64,000 bases of DNA from Siansivirga zeaxanthinifaciens CC-SAMT-1 (GTDB lineage: Bacteria > Bacteroidota > Bacteroidia > Flavobacteriales > Flavobacteriaceae), in assembly GCF_000941055.1 (NCBI RefSeq), contig NZ_CP007202.1, positions 1,794,001 through 1,858,000 of the forward strand, given 5' to 3'. Below, piece by piece: positions 37,130-44,644 of this stretch (positions within the stretch are counted from its first letter, which is position 1; each line of letters begins with the position of its first letter). Below the pieces are notes generated by a model that was not told where the DNA came from, made no database searches, and saw nothing but the letters and a program-made list of their open reading frames with translations. The translations under genes were made by a program, and so were the position numbers.

Positions 37130-38011
37130 ATGACGATTTTAGACGGAAAGAAAGTAAGTAACGACATAAAAAACGAAATTGCCGACCAAGTAAAAGCCAT
37201 GGTTGCTAAAGGCGAGAAGGTGCCACATTTAGCAGCTATTTTAGTTGGTTCTGATGGAGCCAGTATGACTTATGTGAATGCAAAAGTTAAAGCTTGCGAA
37301 AAAATTGGTTTTAATTCTACTTTAATTGAGTTACCCGAATACACTTCAGAAGACGAATTATTACAGAAAATAAACGAACTTAATACTAATGATGATATCG
37401 ATGGTTTTATTGTTCAATTACCGCTTCCAGATCAAATTGACGAGCAAAAGGTATTAATGGCAATTCATCCCGATAAAGATGTAGACGGATTTCATCCAAC
37501 CAACGTAGGTAGAATGGCTTTAGATTTACCAACTTTTTTACCAGCTACACCTTACGGAATTATGGAGTTGTTAGAAAGATATCAAATTGAAACCTCAGGT
37601 AAGAATGTCGTTGTGATGGGACGCAGCCATATTGTTGGTCGCCCAATGAGTATTTTAATGAGTCAGAAACGAAAAGCTGGCGATGCCACTGTAACTGTTG
37701 TTCATAGCCGTTCGAAAAACTTAGCCGATATTACCAGAGAAGCCGATATTATTGTTGCTGCTATTGGTATTTCTGAGTTTTTAACAGGCGATATGGTTAA
37801 AGAAGATGTCGTTGTTATAGATGTTGGAATTACTCGTGTACCAGATGCGACCAAAGCAAATGGATACCGATTGGCGGGCGATGTGCATTTTGAAAGTGTA
37901 AGTAAAAAAGCGAGTTATATTACACCAGTGCCGGGAGGTGTTGGCCCAATGACGATAGCTATGTTACTAAAAAACACCTTACTATCTAGAGAAAGACGCA
38001 ACCAAAACTAG
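37130..38011 (+). CDS. folD: Methylenetetrahydrofolate dehydrogenase/cyclohydrolase
   Basis: A bifunctional enzyme interconverting methylene-, methenyl- and formyl-THF. The catalytic lysine region reads [28 protein letters not shown] follows, the NADP site is [15 protein letters not shown], and the C-terminal signature is [19 protein letters not shown]. 293 residues, full length. A strong bidirectional hairpin follows it. Confidence 0.96.
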   Translation: MTILDGKKVSNDIKNEIADQVKAMVAKGEKVPHLAAILVGSDGASMTYVNAKVKACEKIGFNSTLIELPEYTSEDELLQKINELNTNDDIDGFIVQLPLPDQIDEQKVLMAIHPDKDVDGFHPTNVGRMALDLPTFLPATPYGIMELLERYQIETSGKNVVVMGRSHIVGRPMSILMSQKRKAGDATVTVVHSRSKNLADITREADIIVAAIGISEFLTGDMVKEDVVVIDVGITRVPDATKANGYRLAGDVHFESVSKKASYITPVPGGVGPMTIAMLLKNTLLSRERRNQN

Positions 38012-38023
38012 AAATATAAAAAC

Positions 38024-38056
38024 AAAAAAGGACACTAATTTTAGTGTCCTTTTTTT
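38024..38056. terminator. Bidirectional terminator between folD and the pseudouridine synthase gene
   Basis: AAAAAAGGACACTAA / TTAGTGTCCTTTTTT forms a near-perfect stem with flanking A and T runs. Confidence 0.85.
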
Positions 38057-38062
38057 ATGCAG

Positions 38063-38833
38063 TTAATGTCTTCTTCGCGGTTGTTTTTTTACGGCCTTCG
38101 GTTTGTATTCCTTAGTAGACTCGCTTATTAACTTATTCAATTCCTTAAATTCCTCTTTTGTAAGTTCTCTATACTCTCCAATAGGCATATCGAGTTTTAT
38201 GTTCATAATACGAACACGTTTTAACGTTTGCACTTCATAATTTAAATACTCACACATACGCCGAATTTGTCGGTTAAGACCTTGCGTTAAAATAATTTTG
38301 AATTCGTAAGTACTTAACTTTTCAACATAACATTTATTGGTTGTTTTTTTTAATTCTTCCAATGGAATGCCACCCGCCATGCGTTCTATAAAGGTTTGCG
38401 AAATGGGCTTGTCTACGGTTACAATATATTCTTTTTCATGGTTATTGCTGGCGCGAAGTATTTTGTTTACTATGTCGCCATCATCGGTTAAAAGAATTAA
38501 ACCTTCACTGGGTTTATCTAATCTGCCAATAGGAAATATACGTTTAGGATAGTTTATAAAATCTATAATATTATCCTTTTCTACATTGGTATCGGTAGTA
38601 CAAACAATGCCAACAGGTTTGTTAAAAGCAAGATAAACAAACGTTTGTTTGGTGTTTTTAACCTCTTGGCCATCTACATGAATAATGTCGTTGGGAGCAA
38701 TTTTAGTCCCCATTTCTGGTACAGCACCATTAATTGTTACACGGCCGGCTTCAATAAGTTTATCGGCTTCACGGCGAGAACAATAACCAACTTCACTTAA
38801 ATATTTATTGATGCGTTTTAATTCTTGTTCCAT
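38063..38833 (-). CDS. rluF: 23S rRNA pseudouridine synthase, RluF-like
   Basis: A 256-residue enzyme: S4 RNA-binding domain (LKRINKYLSEVGYCSRREADKLIEAGRVTING) then the RsuA/RluB/E/F catalytic domain, with the catalytic Asp in IGRLDKPSEGLILLTDDGD and QGLNRQIRRMCEYL. A basic tail ends it (KKQPRRRH). A TTG at 38878 lies in a -7 box (TATTTTTG, 38876-38883), so the ATG at 38833 is the start. The RluF name is by likeness; RluB/RluE cannot be excluded. Confidence 0.85.
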   Translation of the reverse strand: MEQELKRINKYLSEVGYCSRREADKLIEAGRVTINGAVPEMGTKIAPNDIIHVDGQEVKNTKQTFVYLAFNKPVGIVCTTDTNVEKDNIIDFINYPKRIFPIGRLDKPSEGLILLTDDGDIVNKILRASNNHEKEYIVTVDKPISQTFIERMAGGIPLEELKKTTNKCYVEKLSTYEFKIILTQGLNRQIRRMCEYLNYEVQTLKRVRIMNIKLDMPIGEYRELTKEEFKELNKLISESTKEYKPKAVKKQPRRRH

Positions 38834-38875
38834 GTAATTTGAATAATTTATGGTATAAATGTTTTTTTCTGATTG

Positions 38876-38883
38876 CAAAAATA
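38876..38883 (-). promoter_or_regulatory. Candidate -7 promoter box of the rluF-like gene
   Basis: TATTTTTG on the minus strand lies 42 nt before the ATG at 38833 and fits TAnnTTTG. Confidence 0.45.
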
Positions 38884-38891
38884 CAATAATT

Positions 38892-39716
38892 CTATTCCTT
38901 TATGAATTCTAAAATATGATTGTAAACTTTATCAGATTTTAAACCATGGCCAAAACCAACTGTTTTAATAAGTTTCGAGTTTTTGTAGTGTTTGGCAATT
39001 TGTAAAGCATCTCTGTAAGAGATGATACGATCTTTTTTATCGTGTATAATAAGCCCCTTAGCAGTTATGTTTTGAGAAAAATTCTCAACACAATAAAATG
39101 AAGGTAATTGTCCGAAGTACTTCAAATAATAAGCAGTCATGGCATTGGTAACTTTTTTATTGTAGCCCATGGTTTCAATATAATGATTTATAACTTCATC
39201 AAAATTTGAAGGCGCACCCAATAAAATAAGTTTAGTAATTGGTGGTTCGTATTTATTTAAAGTTAATGCAGAAGCTGTGCCACCAATAGAATGCCCAATA
39301 ATGATATCTATTTTAAAATGTTCAAGTACTTTATTAATGCATTCTGAATATAAAACCGCATTAAAAATTTTATTGCCAGTAGCGCCGTGTGCAGGAGCAT
39401 CTAATGCAATAATATTATAATCTTCTAATTGTAATAAGTTTATTAAATCTTTCCAACGGGCGGTATTACTTTCCCAACCATGAACTAATAAAATAGTTTC
39501 TTTTTTTCCGCTCCAGTGGTATGTTTTTATTTTGAATTTTTCATATTGGATACTGGTATGCTTGGCTGCGCTTAAAAATTTAATGTCTTTCTCTTTTAAT
39601 TGACCTTTTCGGGGTGTCGAAAATAAAGTAACAGCTATTTTTGCGGCATATTGCGGAGAGAAATAACTAATGGAGTTGATGGTTTTACCAATAGTTTTAA
39701 TAAGGTGTTTTTTCAT
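38892..39716 (-). CDS. Alpha/beta hydrolase
   Basis: A 274-residue serine hydrolase: oxyanion region LLVHGWESNTARW, nucleophile elbow IIGHSIGGTAS, acid in IHDKKDRIISYRDA and histidine in VGFGHGLKSDKV. No signal peptide. Substrate not known. It lies 3 bp after the cupin gene, so it belongs to the lipoprotein-cupin-hydrolase operon. Confidence 0.85.
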   Translation of the reverse strand: MKKHLIKTIGKTINSISYFSPQYAAKIAVTLFSTPRKGQLKEKDIKFLSAAKHTSIQYEKFKIKTYHWSGKKETILLVHGWESNTARWKDLINLLQLEDYNIIALDAPAHGATGNKIFNAVLYSECINKVLEHFKIDIIIGHSIGGTASALTLNKYEPPITKLILLGAPSNFDEVINHYIETMGYNKKVTNAMTAYYLKYFGQLPSFYCVENFSQNITAKGLIIHDKKDRIISYRDALQIAKHYKNSKLIKTVGFGHGLKSDKVYNHILEFIKE

Positions 39717-39719
39717 GTA

Positions 39720-40118
39720 TTAGTCTTCTCTATTTACTAAATCCATAGAAAAGGCAGGTGTGCAAATAGCGATATATTCGCAAACTTCGGTAAACGGATT
39801 AGAATATTGTACTCGGGTATTTTTTTCAATTTTAATAGATTGACCGGCTTCTAAAATAACGGTTTCGCCTTCAATAATAAATTGTTTTTTACCTCTAATA
39901 ATAAAAGTGTATTCATCGAACTCTGGTGTTTGAAAAGGTTCACTCCAACCAGCAGGCGCAATCATGTGTGCTAAACTCAGTTCAGTGTTGCCATTTGTTG
40001 GTACACCAAAATGTTCTTTTATAACTTTTCCATCTGTTGTAGGAACAACAAAGGGCTTATTTTGTACTATGTATTTTTTGTTTGCCAAGGTGCTTTGTTT
40101 AGTTGCTTTTAATACCAA
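39720..40118 (-). CDS. Cupin-domain protein
   Basis: A 132-residue single cupin: ETYFIIRG-like DEYTFIIRGKKQFIIEG and EAGQSIKIEKNTRVQYSNPF are the two cupin motifs, with few classical metal histidines. No ATG is available; a TTG at 40118 (MVLKATKQSTL) overlaps the lipoprotein gene by 10 bp. Function unknown. Confidence 0.75.
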   Translation of the reverse strand: MVLKATKQSTLANKKYIVQNKPFVVPTTDGKVIKEHFGVPTNGNTELSLAHMIAPAGWSEPFQTPEFDEYTFIIRGKKQFIIEGETVILEAGQSIKIEKNTRVQYSNPFTEVCEYIAICTPAFSMDLVNRED

Positions 40119-40663
40119 TTAATAAAGAAATATTTTATTTTGGCATTATCGGGTATGTTGGTTGTTTCAATATTTGTATTCATATCAAACCTTAGATTTG
40201 CCGGTAATTCGTTTTTATCGATTGTAAAACTTGCATTTATTTCATTTACAGATAATACAACAGAATTTATTAAATTATCAATTCTTGAAATGGTATAATT
40301 ATCATTAATATCGGCAAAAGTACTAGAAACACTAATGTTTTTGTCTGTTTTATAACGCGCATCAATAATTTGAACACTCTTCACAACAGCTGTGGTATCA
40401 GATTTGTATTCGGGTGTTAATATTAATAGTTTATTGCCTGATTTGTCAAAAACTTCAATGGTTTTGTTAATATTAGAAAACCCGCTGTTGTTTATTTTTT
40501 CGGCGATGGAATCGTTTATAAAAATAGCTTTAAGATCTTTAACTAAGGTAGAGTCTGTTAATAAACCAACATGTTGTTTAGAAACCTCAAAAGGGCTTTG
40601 TTCTTTTTTACAACTTATAAAAAGGGTTGTTAAAGATACTATGGCAATAAGTGTTTTTTTCAT
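40109..40663 (-). CDS. Lipoprotein of unknown function
   Basis: A 184-residue lipoprotein (signal MKKTLIAIVSLTTLFISCKK). The mature part is a mostly beta-strand domain with no motif I recognise. It is first in an operon with the cupin and hydrolase. Confidence 0.75.
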   Translation of the reverse strand: MKKTLIAIVSLTTLFISCKKEQSPFEVSKQHVGLLTDSTLVKDLKAIFINDSIAEKINNSGFSNINKTIEVFDKSGNKLLILTPEYKSDTTAVVKSVQIIDARYKTDKNISVSSTFADINDNYTISRIDNLINSVVLSVNEINASFTIDKNELPANLRFDMNTNIETTNIPDNAKIKYFFINWY

Positions 40664-40708
40664 TTGAATGGCTGCAATTTAAAATTTAAATCTGGGGTTT
40701 TTATAAAC

Positions 40709-42253
40709 TTATTTTTTCATCACTTTAGTTAGAATACCAAAAACACTTCTAATAAATGTTGCGCTGGTTAAAACCTTAACAATGGGATTCATGGCCGAGC
40801 TTCTGGATCTGGAAGTTGTAGTTGTGCGTTGTTTCGATTGCGCTTTTTTAAGTTCTTCTTGTTCTTTTTTAGCTTTTTCTTTTGCTTCTTCGGCTTCAGA
40901 TTCGGCAATTTTTTTGTTTAGTAATTCGTAAGCACTTTCACGATCGATGGTTTCGTTATATTTTTTAACCAGTTTCGATTTTACCAATAATTCTTTTAAT
41001 TCAGCATCGGTTAAAATATCCATTCGGCTCATAGGGGCTCGCATCATGGTAGCAGCAAGTGGCGTTGGGCGCCCTTTTTCATCTAAAGCGGTTACTAAAG
41101 CTTCACCAGTACCTAAGGCTGTTAAAACATCTTCGGTATTATAATACTCCGAATCTGGATAGTTTTGAGCTGTTAATTTAATGGCTTTTCTATCTTTAGC
41201 AGTAAAGGCTCTTAAGGCATGTTGAATTTTTAATCCTAATTGTCCTAGCACTGCTTCTGGCACGTCGGTTGGGTTTTGAGTAACAAAATATAAACCAACA
41301 CCTTTACTTCGTATTAATTTTACAATGCTTTCAATTTGATTTAACAATGCTTTAGAAGCTTCGTTAAAAATTAAATGCGCTTCATCAATAAAAATAACTA
41401 ATTCCGGACGATCGGCATCGCCTTGTTCTGGGAACGTAGAATAAATTTCGGCCAATAAACTCAACATAAATGTAGAGAATAATTTAGGTCTGTCTTGTAT
41501 GTCGGTTAAACGTAAAATGTTTATGTAGCCTCTGCCGTTTTCGTCTATGCGCTGCAAATCCGATACTTCAAAGGAGGTTTCGCCAAAAAACAAATCGGCA
41601 CCTTGTTGTTCTAATTCAACAACTTTTCTTAAAATTGCGCCTGTTGAAGCAGTTGAAATTCGTCCGTAAGCATCAGCAAATTCTTCTTTGCCTTCTTCGG
41701 TGGCGTACTGGAGTATTTTTTTAAAATCTTTTAAATCTAATAAGGGTAATTTATTGTTGTCGCAATACTGAAAAATAACAGCAACAACACCCGCTTGGGT
41801 GTCCGATAATTCTAAAATTCGCGACAGTAAAACAGGACCAAATTCGCTAACGGTAGCACGAAGGCGTACGCCATTTTGTTCAGATAAGGTTAATATTTCA
41901 ACAGGAAACCCTTTGGCTTCAAAGGGAATACCAATTTTTTCGTGGCGCTCTGTAATTTTTGGGTGTCCCGGGCTTGGTTGCGCCAAACCACTCAAATCCC
42001 CTTTAATATCCATAAGTAAAACAGGAATACCTTTATCACTTAAATTTTCGGCTAAAACCTGTAACGATTTTGTCTTTCCAGTTCCCGTAGCACCAGCAAT
42101 TAAACCATGACGGTTTAATGTTTTAAGCGGTATTTTAACATGAGCACCCGTAATGGTTTCGCCGTCTAACATAGCAGCACCAACAGGTATAAAATCGCCT
42201 TTGGTAGTGTTTCCCTCTGTGATGTAGTTGAAAAAAGTTTCCTTCTTGTCCAT
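40709..42253 (-). CDS. HerA-like P-loop ATPase (DUF853/YjgR family)
   Basis: A 514-residue ATPase: Walker A LIAGATGTGKTKSLQ, MDIKGDLSGLAQP, Walker B LVIFIDEAHLIFNEA, and arginine-rich SKGVGLYFVTQNPTDVPEAVLGQLG. A charged helix (SEAEEAKEKAKKEQEELKK) precedes a basic C-terminus with KQRTTTTSRSRSS. YjgR-type proteins have no firm function. A TTG-derived extension to 42325 looks spurious; the ATG at 42253 (MDKKETFFNYITEG) is the family start. Confidence 0.88.
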   Translation of the reverse strand: MDKKETFFNYITEGNTTKGDFIPVGAAMLDGETITGAHVKIPLKTLNRHGLIAGATGTGKTKSLQVLAENLSDKGIPVLLMDIKGDLSGLAQPSPGHPKITERHEKIGIPFEAKGFPVEILTLSEQNGVRLRATVSEFGPVLLSRILELSDTQAGVVAVIFQYCDNNKLPLLDLKDFKKILQYATEEGKEEFADAYGRISTASTGAILRKVVELEQQGADLFFGETSFEVSDLQRIDENGRGYINILRLTDIQDRPKLFSTFMLSLLAEIYSTFPEQGDADRPELVIFIDEAHLIFNEASKALLNQIESIVKLIRSKGVGLYFVTQNPTDVPEAVLGQLGLKIQHALRAFTAKDRKAIKLTAQNYPDSEYYNTEDVLTALGTGEALVTALDEKGRPTPLAATMMRAPMSRMDILTDAELKELLVKSKLVKKYNETIDRESAYELLNKKIAESEAEEAKEKAKKEQEELKKAQSKQRTTTTSRSRSSAMNPIVKVLTSATFIRSVFGILTKVMKK

Positions 42254-42327
42254 GAATATTAATTTTGAGTAAAAATACATGAAATAAGAGGAAGAAAAAA
42301 ATGCATTTATTCTACGTAAACACAATA

Positions 42328-43047
42328 TTATATTTTCTCTATGTAGATGTTTGATGAACCAGCGGTTCTTAAATTAACAACACCAGCATTTCCAGTTCTA
42401 ACAATGGCCAAAGAAACAACATCGTTGGCATTTAACTGAAGAACTTCTGTAATGTGAAGTGAGCTTTCATCATGGGCATTATTGGTTCTAATATATCCTG
42501 TAGAAGCAAATGTACCTCTTTGGGTGCCATTAACTTCAATCCACATTTCCGGAGCTAGTCTATCAGTATTAATAGCTGTAGATAAAGAAACATTAACACT
42601 TATTCGGTATCTTCCGGTTTGATTAACTGTAATTGTATTAGTTGCCGTATTTACGGAATAAAGGGTTGTGTCATCATTCCACTCTAATGTGCTAATTATA
42701 GGTGCGTTAATAGCAGTATTTGCATTAACATTAACAGAAGTGTCGGCAGCATTATTGCTGTACTTAACAGATATATTTCTTGAAGTGCTTATCCAATTAG
42801 GAATAGCAGCCGTACCATAATTAAATCTAAATTCTTTTCTATCGGTATTAAAAATAACTAAACCAGTTTCAGGGCTTACAATAGCACTTTCTTGGGAGTT
42901 TGTTAGTCTAGGTAATAAAACACCCGAGTTTGTTGATGTAATATCTAAAATTGAAGAAGAATTAGGGTTTGTCGTACCAATACCAACTTGAGCATAATTA
43001 TAAAAATGGTATAATACCAGTATTAAAAATAATGATATTTTTTTCAT
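42328..43047 (-). CDS. Secreted protein with a GIGTTNP-type N-terminus
   Basis: A 239-residue exported protein (signal MKKISLFLILVLYHFYNYAQ). The mature start VGIGTTNPNSSSILDITSTNSGVLLPRL is typical of a large class of flavobacterial surface proteins, and the rest is predicted beta-rich, jelly-roll-like (ISVNVSLSTAINTDRLAPEMWIEVNG, VVSLAIVRTG). Function unknown. Confidence 0.8.
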   Translation of the reverse strand: MKKISLFLILVLYHFYNYAQVGIGTTNPNSSSILDITSTNSGVLLPRLTNSQESAIVSPETGLVIFNTDRKEFRFNYGTAAIPNWISTSRNISVKYSNNAADTSVNVNANTAINAPIISTLEWNDDTTLYSVNTATNTITVNQTGRYRISVNVSLSTAINTDRLAPEMWIEVNGTQRGTFASTGYIRTNNAHDESSLHITEVLQLNANDVVSLAIVRTGNAGVVNLRTAGSSNIYIEKI

Positions 43048-43153
43048 TCTTTGAGAGATTGAGAGGATTTATATAGCAATTTAATTTTTACAAAAGCTAA
43101 AATACTCAAATTAAATTGAAAATCAAAAATTAAAAAATAACTAATGGAATATG

Positions 43154-43161
43154 TATCTTTG
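43154..43161 (+). promoter_or_regulatory. -7 promoter box abutting the queE start
   Basis: TATCTTTG ends 6 nt before the queE ATG at 43168, so transcription should begin at or next to the start codon (leaderless). It excludes the more upstream in-frame ATG at 43144. Confidence 0.6.
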
Positions 43162-43167
43162 CCCCTT

Positions 43168-43797
43168 ATGAAAAAAGAAATTAAAGATTTAGTTGATACA
43201 GGTGAAATGCTGCCGCTTATGGAAGAGTTTTACACCATTCAAGGAGAAGGATTTCACAAAGGAACAGCAGCCTATTTTATTAGAATTGGCGGTTGCGATG
43301 TAGGCTGCCATTGGTGTGATGTTAAAGAAAGCTGGAATGCCGATATTCACCCACCAACCGAAACTACTAAAATTGTTGAAAACGCCAAAAAATACAGCGA
43401 CACCATTGTAGTTACTGGTGGAGAGCCTCTTACTTGGGATATGACTTTGCTTACCTCTAAATTAAAAGCAGAAGGCTTACAAGTACATATTGAAACCTCT
43501 GGAGCTTACAAGTTAACAGGAACTTGGGATTGGATTTGCTTATCTCCTAAAAAAATGAAGTTGCCAACCAAAGAAGTTTACGAAAAAGCCAACGAGCTTA
43601 AAATGATAATTTACAATAAAGACGACTTTCGTTTTGCCGAAGAACAAGCCGCTAAAGTAAATAAAGATTGTATTTTATACCTGCAACCCGAGTGGAGTAA
43701 GCGCGATAAAGTTGTACCCGAAATTGTAGATTATGTTATGGCAAATCCCAAGTGGAAAGTGTCATTACAAACCCATAAATATTTAAATATACCCTAA
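43168..43797 (+). CDS. queE: 7-carboxy-7-deazaguanine synthase
   Basis: Radical-SAM enzyme of the queuosine/preQ0 pathway, ring-contracting 6-carboxytetrahydropterin. The motif is IRIGGCDVGCHWCDVKESW (CxxxCxxC), preceded by EEFYTIQGEGFHKGTAAYF, and VVTGGEPLTWD follows. The ATG at 43168 gives 209 residues starting MKKEIKDLVDTGEMLPL, the usual flavobacterial N-terminus. No other que gene is near. Confidence 0.93.
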   Translation: MKKEIKDLVDTGEMLPLMEEFYTIQGEGFHKGTAAYFIRIGGCDVGCHWCDVKESWNADIHPPTETTKIVENAKKYSDTIVVTGGEPLTWDMTLLTSKLKAEGLQVHIETSGAYKLTGTWDWICLSPKKMKLPTKEVYEKANELKMIIYNKDDFRFAEEQAAKVNKDCILYLQPEWSKRDKVVPEIVDYVMANPKWKVSLQTHKYLNIP

Positions 43798-43800
43798 TAA

Positions 43801-43828
43801 AAAAGCCTTGAATTTCAAGGCTTTTTTT
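43801..43828. terminator. Bidirectional terminator between queE and DUF2911
   Basis: AAAAGCCTTGAA / TTCAAGGCTTTTTTT with a very short loop. Confidence 0.8.
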
Positions 43829-43843
43829 ATGTTGTAAACGTTT

Positions 43844-44371
43844 TTATTTACTAATAGGCACACTAACTCGCACAGTGCCCCAACCCAAATACATATGGTC
43901 TTTATCGAAAGCAATAGAAAAAGCCTCAAGAGCCTCACCAGAGCTTACAGGCGCCATAACACGTAAAACATCGTTGCTTTCCTTGTAATTGTAAGCACCC
44001 CAAACATCGGTATCTTTACTTAAAATAATGGTCCATTCGCTGTCTCCCGGAATGGTGTATAACGAGTACGTTCCTGCTTTTACCATCTTGCCACCAAAAC
44101 TCATGTCGCTATAAAATTTAATTTCAGTTGCCTCATTTGCACCCGTTCTCCAAACTTTACCATTAGGAGCTAACGTACTAACCGCTCTATCTTTAAGTTG
44201 TGGGCGGCTATAAATAACTTTTGCCATAGGCGGCGCATTTCTATCGGTTCTAAAATAAGCAACGTCTAACGGACTCTTATCTAATCCCGCAAATTTCTGT
44301 GCATTAGAATTAACAGAAACAAGCATAATAAAGGCTAAAGCAACCGTTGTAATAAGTGATTTTCTTTTCAT
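43844..44371 (-). CDS. DUF2911 exported protein
   Basis: A 175-residue protein with a signal peptide (MKRKSLITTVALAFIMLVSVNSNAQ) and one DUF2911 domain (VIYSRPQLKDRAV, WRTGANEATEIKFYSDMSFGGKMVKAGTYSLYTIPG, VWGAYNY). Function unknown. Confidence 0.88.
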   Translation of the reverse strand: MKRKSLITTVALAFIMLVSVNSNAQKFAGLDKSPLDVAYFRTDRNAPPMAKVIYSRPQLKDRAVSTLAPNGKVWRTGANEATEIKFYSDMSFGGKMVKAGTYSLYTIPGDSEWTIILSKDTDVWGAYNYKESNDVLRVMAPVSSGEALEAFSIAFDKDHMYLGWGTVRVSVPISK

Positions 44372-44465
44372 TTTTATCTTTTTAAAGTTTTATAATTTAT
44401 AAAGTTAAGCTTATTTATTCTTAAGTTTTTTATAAAAATTACAATTACCATGTTAAAGTTTATTT

Positions 44466-44575
44466 GGGCGTTACCCCATACCTTCCATTTCATTTCAGGT
44501 ATGCGGTCGGGCTGTACGTTACAATCTTTTTGTTCGTACCCTCACAAAAAGGATTTTCACTGCCATCCCTAACGC
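44466..44575 (-). repeat. Interspersed structured repeat, copy B
   Basis: A 110-nt element on the minus strand, with the same ordered blocks as copy A at 17738-17822. GCGTTA and TAACGC close it. The inner stem TTTTTGT / ACAAAAA differs from copy A by a compensatory G-C for T-A change. A variable arm (CATACCT / AGGTATG) replaces the short arm of copy A. It lies between the aspS terminator and the DUF2911 start. Confidence 0.7.
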
Positions 44576-44593
44576 AAACTTTAGTACATAAAA

Positions 44594-44621
44594 AAAGCTT
44601 CAGAAATAACTCTGAAGCTTT
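44594..44621 (-). terminator. Terminator of the gatCAB-aspS operon
   Basis: AAAGCTTCAGA / TCTGAAGCTTT with a 6-nt loop, followed by T residues on the minus strand, 23 nt after the stop codon. Confidence 0.8.
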
Positions 44622-44644
44622 CATTACTTATTATTTTAAGAATT

